Positions 10,282 through 22,001 of a stretch of DNA of 64,000 bases are shown piece by piece; within the stretch, counting starts at the first letter, position 1, and the number at the start of each line of letters is the position of its first letter. The DNA lies in assembly GCA_001600095.1 (NCBI GenBank), contig BCIX01000001.1:3125198-3189197 (forward strand). The letters run 5' to 3'. The notes below the pieces were generated by a model. The model did not search any database, was not told where the DNA came from, and worked only from the letters and a program-made list of their open reading frames with translations. The DNA comes from Bullera alba. Lineage: Eukaryota; Basidiomycota; Tremellomycetes; Tremellales; Bulleraceae. The position numbers and the translations under genes were made by a program.

Positions 10282-13200
10282 TCAATCGCTGAGCTCTGCC
10301 AACGCAGCCTTTGGCCCAGAGATCTTCTTTTCAGCAATGCGATCGATGCGAGCAGCGATCCAGGACTCATCGTCCGACTCGACATCACGCCGTACCTGTT
10401 TCTTCTCCTTCCTCTCATCCTTTTTGCGGCTACTGGCGGGCCTTCCCAATTTGCCTAGATCATTCGCTTTCATTTTCTTCGACAATTCCGGGTTGGTCTT
10501 GAGCAGCTATAGGTTCGTGTGAGTGTCGGTCAATGTGTGTTATAGAGGTGACTGACCTGTATGCCGATCTCGTACATGTCTCGTTCATTTGGCGAATCGC
10601 GGAAAGCGGACTCATGGAATTGCGCTACAAGTGTCAGCAGTGATAGCTTGGGATTCCGATCTTGCAACTCACAGGTAATACCCAGTTTTGTCAAAATACC
10701 GTCTTCTTGTCGCGCTAGGCAGGAAGTTTCGGTATAAACCTCGCCACAAGTTTACTCACGCTCCGGCTTGACACCGCCGAGAACAGTTTGGATGACATCC
10801 TCATCGTTCCTCCTCTTCCGCTCCGCTGCTTGCTCTTTCCGTATGTCTCGGTCCCGCCTTTCATTGCGCATCCTGCGGCCTTCTTCGTCCTGTAGCGATG
10901 GTCAGTATCCGGTACTGTAATCATCTATGATCCTCACGTCAAGCTCGTCCTGTGGTAAGCCCTCATCTTCGTTGTATTCGGCCTCGATGAGGTCCTGGGC
11001 GAATCGATCTTCCGCTTGACGAACTCTTTCCAGCTACGGAACTGTCAGCGAACCTGTTGAGTCGTGCAGCATAAAAGTCACTCACATTACCCTGAACAAA
11101 GCCTTTGGGATCAAACCTGAAGATGTTTTGAGACCCAAAGAGCTCGCCCTGGTCCTCTTTAGTCTTGGCACCGTCAAATCCTTGATGCATTCGACTTTCG
11201 AATGTGCCTTCATTGAGTTGACGGGACCGTTGCTGCTTGTGTACTAGAACGCGAGTCAGCATATCCTGTGATTGGTGTTAAATGGACAGCCGCGATCAGC
11301 CCAGAACACCCAGAACACCCACTTTGCCTCTCGTACATCAACTCTTCCAGGGTTCCTTGTCCGATCAGCCGGTACACATCGCTGCGGCATGTAATCAGCG
11401 CTGACAGATCCAGAATCAGATGAAGTGACCGACACTGTCCGCTTTTGGCCTATACGGAAAGCTCTGTCCATCGCCTGCAGATCACTGGCCGGATCTGAGA
11501 GTGAGCCTATGGTCTCGCTGCGTGGACTTACTCCAAGCAGGATCAAAAATCACCACTTTGTTGGCCTAAGCTATGCGTCAGTCGATGCTACTGCACCCCG
11601 AGGAATGACCTCCACATACAGCAGTCAGATTGAGTCCCACACCTCCAGCCATGGTGCTAATTAGCAACAAGGGCCAGTCCTCGTTAGGATCCTGAAAGAG
11701 GTCGACCATTTCCATCCGCTGGTCGATGCCCACTTCACCTGTGAGCATTTTGAAATTGAGATCCGAGACTACATCATCAGCTCCGGCCTGCACTGAGGGC
11801 TCACGTGTACATGGGATGAACTCTGCTATCATCTTCAGTAGTCGGACCGAATTCGAGAATACGAGGACTGCGAGGTCAGACTGTGAGTAGAGATCGTCGG
11901 CGCAAGGTACGCTTGGATGACAAACTTTTATTCTGCTTGCCCTCGGCTCGCCAGCCTTTCAGGAGTTCCGCCAGGAGCTGAGTGCGAAAAGCTTTAGATC
12001 CAGGTCGCCTAGGGTAGAGTGACAAGCCTGACTTACCTGCCACTTGCCGCAATTTCCCGGATCCCTAAACCGTCAGGTCCCTCTTTCGAAGGTCAGATTC
12101 CAATACTCACAAAGCCACGGCGACCGCATTCTGCTGCTTGTCAACGTAATCAACTCCAGTCTACATCCCTGTCAGCTGGGCGCACATGTTATGGGTTGCC
12201 AACTCACGCAGGTCTTGAATATGCGCCTATTAACCTCAATCTGATAAATGTCATCAGTTCCGGTTCACTACACAACGATTGCATGTACCGTAGAGGCTTT
12301 GTCGTCGTGAGCTGTCCAGCGCATCAGCCTGTACCATACCACAAACCGGTCATGGCGTCCAATTACCTGGATAGAGGAGTCCAAAATGCTAGCGTTCCAT
12401 CAGCGGCTGTCCTTCTATGATTTTTGGCCCATCTACGCTCACGTTGGCTACTTTTGATAGGGCGTTGATGCTGCGATCAAGTCAGCGTCGCGCCGGCATC
12501 GCTATGCTCACTTCTTCAGGATGACATCTTGCAAAGTCTCGCCCTCCTCGGTCAGCTTGTGGTGGCAGGAGAGTCGTCTACGTGAGCTGTCAGACCAAAT
12601 CGACTGGCCAGCCGAGACGCGACCCACTTTTCTCCTGATTGGCATTCGCAGGGCTCATCTCGGCGTACAATGAATTGAACGTCTACGCCCCTGCATCAGC
12701 CACCACGACAATAAAGGGATGACTGCTGGCGCACCTGGAGAATCAATCAGATTCTGATACGCAGCTATTTGTCGTTCGCCTAAGGGGCAGAATACGACCA
12801 TGTCCCGCTTTTCAGGTAACTAAGCCAGACCAATGATCAGTGGGATGATCGTCGAGCCCTAACACGACTCACCTCCGAGGCGATCAAACGCTTGTCTCTC
12901 CTCAAGTAGAAGTGGGGCAAAATCTTGTGGACCATAGTAGCCAACCGAAGCTGTAGACGCCGTAAGCGCAAGTCCATGTGTGAGCCTCTCAGACTTACGA
13001 TACCGGTCACCACTTCGTAGGTGGTGCCATCCAGTCTGTGACCCTTTTTGATGGGGTTCACAGCAAAGTCTCTCCACTGCTTGAGTGTGCCAGCGTGACC
13101 CCGATCGACCTATCTCATCAGTTCGGCCAAGAACCGGTTTCTGAGTGACCTACAAAGTCCAACACGCTCCACATCTCATCCATCCGGTTCTGGATTAGGG

Positions 13201-15232
13201 TTCCCGTCAGGGCAAAACAGCTTGCACATTGGATTTTCTTCAATGCAAGTGTCGTAGCAGCTTTGGCCTCTTTCATCCGGTGAGCTTCGTCGGCAATGAC
13301 AATCCTGCATAAGATAAGGATATCAGCTTCGTCGACCTCAAGTCAAGCTACTCACGAGAATGGCATATCTTTCAACTCTTCAATGTTGGCTCTGGCACTC
13401 TCATACGAGGTCAAGACTTTGGCCAAGTCAGCAGAACTTCAGCTAGGTGGACCAATGGCTTACTGATATCGAAATATCCTCGACCAAAGGACTTCTTGGT
13501 CTCCCGACAAGTGTCAGACTGCCATTCTGCTACCTCAAAGAAACCCCACTAGCAGAGGTTCAGCCCGAATAACATGTCTCTAGATTCATACACACAGTCG
13601 CGAGTTCTCTCCGCCACTAAAAGAATCAGTCACGCCCGCTGTTGGATCACTCACATTGCGCAACAAGAATTTCGGACAAATTATCAACGCGGTCGGCCAG
13701 TGTCGTGGGCTCAAGTCACGACCGTTGTTACGTATTGTCTGCTTCCTCCTCTCTGTATCCATGTACGTCCCTGTCTTCCGCATCACGGCAGACAACTGTA
13801 CCTGGTCAGCTTCCTCGTTGCGCTTAACTCCCTTGGTGAGGATGATGCTCACGAATGCGATGACTTGTATCGTCTTTCCCAGACTAGCATGATCAGCTGA
13901 GATCGTGCGACGAGGTTAAACTTGGCAATTACCCCATATCGTCTCCAAGGACTCCCCCTCTACCCTGGGCATACTTGTTGTAAAAGAATTTCACACCATC
14001 ACGCTGGTACTCCTTCAAATATCGATTCAGTGGAGAGGGCACCTTTATATCGGGATCTAAAGGGTCCAGGTGAAGGGGCACATCGGCGGCTGGCGTGTAG
14101 GTCGCACCAAAAGCCGGCTTTTCCTTGACCGATTCATCGTCAGGCCCGTTCTCTTCCGTTTGTGAAAGACGTGATCCTTGCGGTGCCTCATCTGCGATGA
14201 GATAGATAAGCCCAGGCCAGATTCCATTTTCAGGCTTCGTTCACCTTTCTCGAGAGTCAACTCGTCCGAATAATACCCATCCCCATCATCCGGAGGTGTC
14301 GGCTCGACAATCGGAGCGACAGGGGCTACTTGGGCTCTAGTGGCGCTCCAGGGTACGACAAACTCTTCGCTAGAGTATCCGTCCTCTTCATCCTCGTTCT
14401 CCGCGGTCGTACGTGAAGCCGTAGGGTCGGCCGTCGCGACAGCTGGTCCAGTTCCCTGGACAGAATCTTTTACAGACGGGTCTTCTGCCGATACCACGTT
14501 TTGGCGAGAAGGTGAGAAAGACTGCCGTGGGGTCTTTGACTGCAGGAGCATCGTCAGAGCTGGTTCCTGGAAGAGTAGTCTTACTTACTGCAGTACTTCT
14601 ACTACCTTCAGTTTCCTCTATACCTGTCGTGGAGTCAGTGCCACAGTCCGCAGCAACCGCATGTAGTGGCCTACCTGCCAGTCTATGCAAAGCATTATAA
14701 CCCAGTATCACCTCTACAAAACTCAGAGATTCAGTAACAGTACTTCACGGCTGTAGGAAGCTAATTCCTGGACTTACGGCCTTGGTACGTCAGGTCATCA
14801 TCGCCTCGACCCCTCTTGCTCTTCTTCCTGACATTGGTCAACGAAGAGCTGGAATCAGAGTCTGATCCCTGTGGAAAGGATTGCCGTGCCCCTTGACCCA
14901 GCTCATTCCGAGACCTCTTCCTCGCTACAGCCGCAGGCAGCTTGAGGGGTTCTAGACCTTCCTTCTTCCGCTTCTTGTTCTGTTCCTTGATGCGTTGTCG
15001 CTCTGCCTCGTTTTCTTGGATGGCTTTGTAGTCCCTCGCTTCCTGCTTGCTTTCAATTTCAAAGTCATCCTCGGAGTCTACAAGCTATCAGCTGACATGA
15101 TACTACCGCAGCCCAGTCCTGCTCACTCGGATCAGCTTGGGCCTTCAAGGTGGTTTTGGGTGGTGGTGCGGGAAGAGGTTTGGGCTTGCTGGTGGACGCT
15201 TTCGTTTGAGTTTTGGTCATAGTGTAAGGCAT
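10282..15232 (-). CDS. SNF2-family DNA translocase, ERCC6L2-like
   Basis: A multi-exon gene on the minus strand, starting at MPYTMTKTQTK (an alternative ATG is 12 bases downstream). The N-terminal third is disordered and charged (KKRKKEGLEPLKLPAAVARK; acidic DGYSSEE stretches). The SNF2 ATPase follows: PLNRYLKEYQRDGVKFFYNK, then GGVLGDDMGLGKT (motif I), DEAH (motif II), ALTGTLIQNRMDEMWSVLDF (motif III), LLLISTMAGGVGLNLTA and DLQAMDRAFRIGQKR (motif VI). After the helicase core comes QGELFGSQNIFRFDPKGF, resembling the GELFGxxNLF element I associate with ERCC6L2. A basic tail (ASSRKKDERKEKKQVRR) ends the protein. The family acts in transcription-coupled or break repair. A Rad26/CSB-like assignment is the main alternative. 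Many intron boundaries here are uncertain. Confidence 0.78.
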
Positions 15233-15629
15233 TTGCGGCCTTTTGCCAATGAGTTTTCTCAAGGATTACGGATAGTTTGACTGTCGCCCATTGCGTCAAG
15301 ACAAGGCGACGCGGAATACTGCGGACGAGAGTGGACGAGAGGATCGCGAATGGCGTTGACAAGGTGATGAGCAGAGTGGAGGCTTGGAAATGCATGGCCG
15401 TGGGTGGGTCGGGTGTACATTCCCACGGTTAGCATCGAAACGCGTCCGGGGCCTCCACCAGTGTTTCAAGTTTCGGACCGCCAATGACGACCGGCTGACC
15501 TTGGGCTGACCAGGGCTGACCTGGCCATTGACATCGCATCGAGATTCGACGCTCGTACATCACGTCCCAAATCTGCAGGACCGAAGAGGATAGGCCATAC
15601 ACAGCTTGCGACATATAAGTCTCTGAGCC
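15233..15629. promoter_or_regulatory. Divergent promoter, SNF2 gene (-) and mitochondrial IleRS gene (+)
   Basis: About 400 bp between two start codons. Two helically spaced arrays stand out: GGACGAGAG at 15323 and 15333, and GGCTGACC at 15493, 15504 and 15514. No other recognisable element. Confidence 0.6.
15493..15521. repeat. Three GGCTGACC copies at 11- and 10-bp spacing
   Basis: Copies start at 15493, 15504 and 15514, about 110-140 bp upstream of the IleRS ATG. One-helical-turn spacing would put all copies on the same DNA face. Whether a factor binds is unknown. Confidence 0.85.
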
Positions 15630-18600
15630 ATGATGAGGACACTCAATGTACCACGGACTCTTGGTCAGTGTCGCCACATACGACTTCAATCTAGCTCCTA
15701 TCCCTTCCCCTTCACCCGTTATTACGCTACTTCAGCCAACACCCAATCGGATCCTAACAAGAAATACTCGAATACCTTGTTACTTCCCAAAACCGATTTT
15801 CCGGTCCGACACAAGGTACCAGTCGAGGTGGAGAGAAGACTGCGAAGTCGGACAGCAGATGAGCTGTATCGATCTCAGGTGGGTCAGACTGAATTGAGGA
15901 GGGGATGACTGACGATGGCTTCAGGGGAAGAAGAATGGGAAGCCCTTCGTACTCCTGGACGGACCACCATATGCTAATGGAAATCTACATATGGGTACGT
16001 GCCTCCTGATATGTCCGTGAGCTGTCTACTGACTTATGGCATCACAGGACACGCCTTGAACAAAGTGTTGAAGGACATCATCAATAGATACAAAGTTCTG
16101 CGAGGGTACAGGGTCCAGTGAGCTGGCGAGTCTCAGATTATGGAAGATCAAGCTGACATGGCGTCGAGTTACTCTCCAGGATGGGACTGCCATGGGCTTC
16201 CCATCGAGCATAAGGCACTGGCTGCTATAGAGGTGCGATCGTCCCGATCGGCTTGCATGCTGATCATCCTTGCTAGAAATCACATTTAGACATATCACCT
16301 ATTCAAGTTAGAAAGATAGCGAGGGAGACCGCTGTCGATGCTATCGCCACACAAAAGCAGGAGATGCGAGATCTGGGTGTGATGGCCGATTGGGATGCCG
16401 AAGAGCAGACGTACCGGACAATGGGTGAGTTGAGCATACTGGGCGCAAGGATCTGTCTGACCAGTTGCACAGATCGCAAATATGAAATTCGCCAACTCAA
16501 GCTTCTAAACAGCATGATGAAGCAAGGTGAGACTGCAGGCCATTTCGCCCTCTTGACTGGACTGACGATTTCAACAGGACTCATCACTCACCGCCTGCGG
16601 CCCACATACTACAGTCCAGTATCAAGAACAGCACTGGCCGAGGCCGAGCTGTCCTACAAAGATGGGCACCGCTCGAATTCGGTATACGTTGGCTTCAAGG
16701 TTGATCCTGCAGACATGTCAGCGGGTCTAAAATCGGCATACAGTCAAGCATGTAAGGGAGTGGGAGAGAAGAAGCTGCTCCTTCCAATATGGACGACCAC
16801 GCCCTGGACATTGCCAAGTAATATGGTGAGTGGTCATTTTGAGCTTTGGAACAGTCGCTCATTGCACGGCAGGGCGTCAATGTGCACAACGATCTACCAT
16901 ACGTCCTGGCACTCGACTCGTCGGATAGGCTACTGGTCGTGTCAGAAGAGCGACTTACAGACCTCAAAGAGCTGTTTGGAGATCTGCGTGTGCTTTCAAA
17001 TCTTAAAGGTGTGTACGGATCCTTGATGATTCGTCTTCGAGCTCACCTTCGCTCCAGGATCTGACATTTGCGGAACCACATACTCGCATTACTTCAGCAA
17101 AACGCAAAACAACGACCTCTTCCAGGTGTTCCACTCTGATCACGTACGGACAGAGTCAGGTACCGGTCTCGTCCACACCGCACCCGCCCACGGTCATGAT
17201 GACTATCACGCATTCGGCCTGGCGGGTATCATGCCTGAAAAGCTGCGTTGTCCATTGGATGATGCCGGAAACTTCACCGCCGACCTTTTGCCCTGGGCAC
17301 AGTCAGAAGATGCCAAGTCATTGGTGGGAAAGTCCGTCCTAGGAGATGGGAATAGAGCTGTGATCAGTCTCATGAAGAGAAATGGAGATGTCATTGCGGA
17401 ACAGGACATCACTCACAGATACCCCTATGATTGGAAATCCAAGACTCCAGTCATCGTGCGGTGAGTCAATATACCGAACAAACATCGCTGATCAAGTCTA
17501 GTGCGACGCCACAGTGGTTTGCCGATGTTGAGGGGATCAAGTCTCGAGCTAAGCAGGCGCTCGACTCTGTCCATTTCTATCCTACGCAGTGTGAGTACTG
17601 GAATGATGTCGTCGCTGACCTGTGATAGCTCGCCAACGTCTCGAGTCATTCGTCAACGACCGTTCGGAATGGTGCATATCCCGACAGCGAAGTTGGGGTG
17701 TTCCCATACCGGTTCTTTTCAACACGAAAAACGAGCCGGTTATCGAAGACGATATTCTCACGCATGTCCTCGAGGTACTGGAGCGCGAGGGTATCGATCA
17801 CTGGTGGTCAGGTCCCATGGAAGACTTCGTCCCAGAGTCGCATAAAGGCCAAGAATTGAGTAGAGGTGGGGATACTCTGGACGTATGGTTCGACAGTGGC
17901 TCAGCTTGGACGTCAATCGAGGACAATCCATCTCAAGACGCATCAACACCCGTTGCCGATGTTTGTCTAGAGGGTTCAGATCAACACAGGGGATGGTTCC
18001 AATCTCTGCTTCTCACCAAGATAGGCAGAGACTCGGATAACCCAACTCCACCCTACAAGCACTTAATAACGCATGGTTTCATTGTCGATGAAGACGGGTC
18101 TAAAATGAGCAAGTCAGCTGGTAATGGTGTTTCGCCCGCAGAGTTCATCAACGGCAAAGACGTGAGTCTACTGGCGGTGGAACATGCGCTTACCATCAGG
18201 GCGCTCCAGGGCACGGGGCAGATCACCTGAGAGTCTGGGTCGCGTCGGTCGACTATCAGAAAGATGTGTCTTTCGGAGCGGAGGCTGTGACGCAGGCTGC
18301 TGGGATACTGAGGAAGTTGCGGAATGTGTCTCGCTTTATGCTCGCTGTCACTGCGGACGTAGACAAGTCCCAAGTGACCAAAGCTCCTAAAAGCACTGTA
18401 GGTCTGGTTGTCTCAGTCACCTGCTAATATACAGCTCGATTCATATGTCCTGCACCGACTGAGTGAGGTCGAGGAAGCAGTAGCAGAGGCGTACGACTCG
18501 TTTGCCTTCCCTCGAGGTGAGTGGCTGACTTGATATACCGGCTGACAATATAGTGGTTCACACTCTCAGTACATTCGTCAACGGTACTGTCTCTAACCTT

Positions 18601-19412
18601 TATATCGACGGTGTCAGGGAGATACTATACAACGATCCAGTCAACAGTCCTCGGCGGCTGGCGATAGTCGCAACCTTAAAGGAGGTGAGTGTCTTTGTAG
18701 TGGCCGTGCTGACTCGGCCAGACATTTGAATCGATGACAAGGATGATGGCCCCGATCACGCCTTACCTCGCGGAGGAGCTGAATGAAAGCATGACGAAGA
18801 GCGAGACTTCGGTGTTTGAGCAACAGTGGCATCCTCAAGTGAGTCCAGAACGACGTAGGATCCTGCTTACACATAGGCTCGGACTTTAGACGCGACGATA
18901 GTCGACGATATCGAGAGAATCATGGCTCTTCGAGCCGATGTGCTCAAAATGGTAGAGGTAGCCCGAGAAGCGAAGTGAGTTTTTAGCTTGCCGGCGAGGT
19001 TCAGTACTGACATGTCTACAGACAACTTCGTCAGTCACCGGAAGCGGACCTTTATATCACTGCGAGCGAAACAACTCTAGCGGCATTACAACGGCAAGGT
19101 GAGTGTCTCTACAAGAAGAGCAGGCGATAGCTGAACTGTCCCAGCGGAACACCTACCGCGACTCTTCTCCGTAGCAGCTGTCCGACTCGACTCTCCGCCT
19201 ACCGCTACTTGGTCTCAGCAAGTAGATAGTCAGACGGGTAAGTATTTTCACGTCGTCGGGTATTATGATCGCTAACATTGTCGTCCGAAGCGGAGGGGAC
19301 GATAGGCTTGACTATAGTTCCCGCCGAGGGTACAAAGTGTGCCCGATGCTGGCAGTTCCACGCCAAGGAGCAAGATGAGTTGTGTCGTCGCTGCGCAGAC
19401 TGCCTAGCGTGA
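15630..19412 (+). CDS. ISM1: Isoleucyl-tRNA synthetase, mitochondrial type
   Basis: This class I synthetase charges mitochondrial tRNA-Ile. It starts [20 protein letters not shown], an Arg-rich presequence fitting a mitochondrial targeting peptide. Landmarks in order: [20 protein letters not shown] (HIGH-type signature HMGH), [15 protein letters not shown], the CP1 editing region with [30 protein letters not shown], and [15 protein letters not shown] (KMSKS). The C-terminus has [19 protein letters not shown], the four-Cys zinc knuckle of bacterial and organellar IleRS. About a dozen short introns interrupt the gene. The bacterial-type C-terminal zinc domain and presequence argue against the cytosolic enzyme. 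The stop is TGA at 19410-19412. Confidence 0.93.
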
Positions 19413-19589
19413 TAGATCGCTCAAAAGCGATTGCAGTCTATTTGTGTATCATGCATGCCCATCAATAGTTCCCAGGAATTCTAGCTCTAATTATACTGGC
19501 GAACGGCTTATGGCCTCTATCGCTTTTGATCTCGACGTTGCTCTTCTCCGCTACTCTTCCTATTCTGTCCCCGACCCTCCCTGGTCTTT

Positions 19590-21098
19590 CTACTCGGCAG
19601 CACTGGTGGCAGAAGGACCGATGTCCATCCCAGCGAGTTGAGCGTTGATAGCGGCTCGGTCGATACCGATGAAGTCGCCGATCCACTGGCCGGCCTCGAT
19701 GTTGGCGTGGTTACCCACAAGCTCGGCGGACTTGTCCTCGGGTCTGTAAGGGTAGAAGTAGAGGTCGACGTCGACTTGCGAATGTCCACCCGTTCCCCAA
19801 GTAAGGCCCGAGGCGGTGTTGATGGCATCGGAGAGGTGGCCTGCGATACCGGAGCTCGAGGCATTTCTGGCGTCGGCGGTGATGGTGTCCAGTAGCTCGT
19901 CGTCGATGTCGGTCATACCCAATTTGCCAAGAATCACCTCTTGCAGAACCCATTTCTTGGTCTCCTCGACGGTCTGATTGGCGTTGATGTTGTCCTCGAC
20001 CCAGCCGTCCAAGTATTCGACCGAGGCGGTAGAGTTGAGCAAGTAGCTTGGCTTCCAGTTACCAGGGAGGACGACACCACCAGTGTCGTGATCGGGGATG
20101 GTGATGACGACATACTCGTTCTTGTCGTCCTTGTGCGCGTCGACCCACTCGATCACCTTCTTGTAAGTCTCCTCGAAAGCCATGACCTCGTGATAAAGGG
20201 TGGAAGGGTCGTTGGCGTGGGCGGCATGGTCGATTCGACCGGACTCAACCATGATGAAGAAGGGAGCGTCGTGTCCATTAAGGGCGTCGAGACCAGCGAC
20301 GGCCAGCTCGGCAAGGGATGGCTCCTCCTCGTCCAATCGGTCGATCTCGTATGACATGTGAGAGTTGGTGAAAAGTCCGAGGGAAGGGAGGTGGACATTG
20401 GAACGACCGGCGAATCGATTCCTCTTGACGGCTTTGACGTCCTTGGCGTACGAGTCGAACTCCTGTCGGCTTCGGACGACTGCATAACCAGCTTGCTCCG
20501 CTTCGGCGATGAGGTCCCTGTCGTCCTCTCGGGTGCTTGAGTCATCGGACTGCGGCAGGAAGTGTCTTCGTCCACCACCCCAGAGAAGGTCGACCTGTCG
20601 GCCGAGTGCATATCCGCCCAATTGCTGAGAAGCGATCAGGTTCTCCGAGTCTCGGTCGAGGACGTGGGAGGAGAAGGCGGCAGGTGTGGCGTGGGTGATT
20701 CGGGCGGTAGAGATCAATCCGGTCCAGTAGCCCTTGGCTTTGGCACCCTCCAGTATCGTGGCGATGGGAGATGAGTCGTTGTTGACGGCAATATATCCAT
20801 TGTTGGTGGAAAGACCACATGCGAAGGCGGTGCCGGCAGCTGCGCTATCGGTGACGAGGTTGTTGAGCGACCGAGTCTGGACTGTGCCGAGAACGTGCTC
20901 GTCAAAGGCGAGCCTAGTGAATCGCTCGTCGATGTCGTACTCGACCTTGGCTACTTCTCGTGCTAGGGTAGCATGAGAAGGACCCATACCATCGGGAATC
21001 AGGAAAATGACTGAAGTCTTTTTGGATCCATCGTTCCAGGCGACCACGGACGTGACGGCAACACCAAGGGCGAGCAAGGTCGAGGTCTTGAGAAGCAT
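19590..21098 (-). CDS. Secreted or vacuolar alkaline phosphatase
   Basis: A single uninterrupted frame of 502 residues. It begins with a signal peptide (MLLKTSTLLALGVAVTSVVAW) and matches the metal-dependent alkaline phosphatase family. Visible landmarks: IFLIPDGMGPSH (first metal Asp), NLVTDSAAAGTAFACG (Ser nucleophile in DSAAAG), THATPAAFSSHV, MVESGRIDHAAHAND (Glu, Asp and His metal ligands), TIPDHDTGGV and GTGGHSQVDV (late His ligand). It hydrolyses phosphomonoesters, releasing phosphate, probably outside the cytosol. The neighbouring genes carry several introns each, so the intronless state is notable. It is convergent with IleRS, 177 bp away. Confidence 0.92.
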   Translation of the reverse strand: MLLKTSTLLALGVAVTSVVAWNDGSKKTSVIFLIPDGMGPSHATLAREVAKVEYDIDERFTRLAFDEHVLGTVQTRSLNNLVTDSAAAGTAFACGLSTNNGYIAVNNDSSPIATILEGAKAKGYWTGLISTARITHATPAAFSSHVLDRDSENLIASQQLGGYALGRQVDLLWGGGRRHFLPQSDDSSTREDDRDLIAEAEQAGYAVVRSRQEFDSYAKDVKAVKRNRFAGRSNVHLPSLGLFTNSHMSYEIDRLDEEEPSLAELAVAGLDALNGHDAPFFIMVESGRIDHAAHANDPSTLYHEVMAFEETYKKVIEWVDAHKDDKNEYVVITIPDHDTGGVVLPGNWKPSYLLNSTASVEYLDGWVEDNINANQTVEETKKWVLQEVILGKLGMTDIDDELLDTITADARNASSSGIAGHLSDAINTASGLTWGTGGHSQVDVDLYFYPYRPEDKSAELVGNHANIEAGQWIGDFIGIDRAAINAQLAGMDIGPSATSAAE

Positions 21099-22001
21099 GA
21101 TAATGACTGTTGTTCGCTGTTGGTCGGGTCGAAAGAGAGGGGTGGTAAGCCTCTACCACGCCGAGGTCTGGGATCTCCTTTATACCTCGCGCATGTCCCC
21201 CCGTCACTGCCAGTCATCGTCGGACCAAGACCAATTTTCCACGGACCGGCTTCCGCAAGAATGGGTGCCAAGGCCGTCCGCTGGCATGCTGTCTGGTTGA
21301 CCAATGCGTGAGCGGATGCCAGATACCTGGTGGTGAAAGCAAACGTGGTTGACATTGAGGAGTGGATGAGAGGGTGCGATCGATATTTCGGCGAGGACTT
21401 TGAAAGTCAGCGGTATTGCCAAGACAACCTCGAACGAGTTAGCGCCTGTTAGCGCTAATCAGTAAATGAGGCCTTCCGTAACGAGACTCCCATCCTTTCC
21501 CATCGCATGCCTCGCAATGAGCTCGCTCAACTCCCCCATCTGAAAGTGGTCTTCACCACGATGCCAAGGATAAGAGCGGAACTCGCGATAAACGTTCGTT
21601 GGTGATTGCAAAACAGAAGTGAACAGATCACATCCGCAACACCGACCCGAGAATCTTGGTGTCTTTCGGTGACGGGTAATGGCTTCGGGCCGAGATTGGG
21701 GTCGAGGTTGGATGTGACCTGTAGGCGCCAGGTCAAAGGCGGTGAACGTGTCGGACAGGACGCCGATGTAGCAATCACGCACGCTATTCCACTTGTTCAG
21801 ATTCGAGAACGTGGGCCAGGGTTCGGAGACAAGTCAAGGTCCAGTCCATACGGTACGAGTACATTCGAGACAATTAGGAGTACTATACAGGCGGCTCGAA
21901 AGCATATGCGTCTAGGTGATAGCAGGTCGTTCCATCGTTCATTATCCATTAGTGCCCAAGTCCCAAGGTCCAAGTCAACAGCTATACAGTCGTTTTATCC
22001 T
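21099..22001. other. Intergenic region upstream of alkaline phosphatase
   Basis: It contains the alkaline phosphatase promoter and the 3' end of the MFS gene. A 10-bp-spaced duplication GTTAGCGC occurs at 21438 and 21448. A minus-strand frame ending at 21459 finishes with a protein-like run (MGELSELIARHAMGKDGSLV), but no coherent upstream exon could be built. Confidence 0.4.

Noticed and set aside
21459..21782. Possible small minus-strand gene ending MGELSELIARHAMGKDGSLV
   Set aside because: The last 26 residues look protein-like, but upstream sequence changes frame and no coherent exon set could be built.
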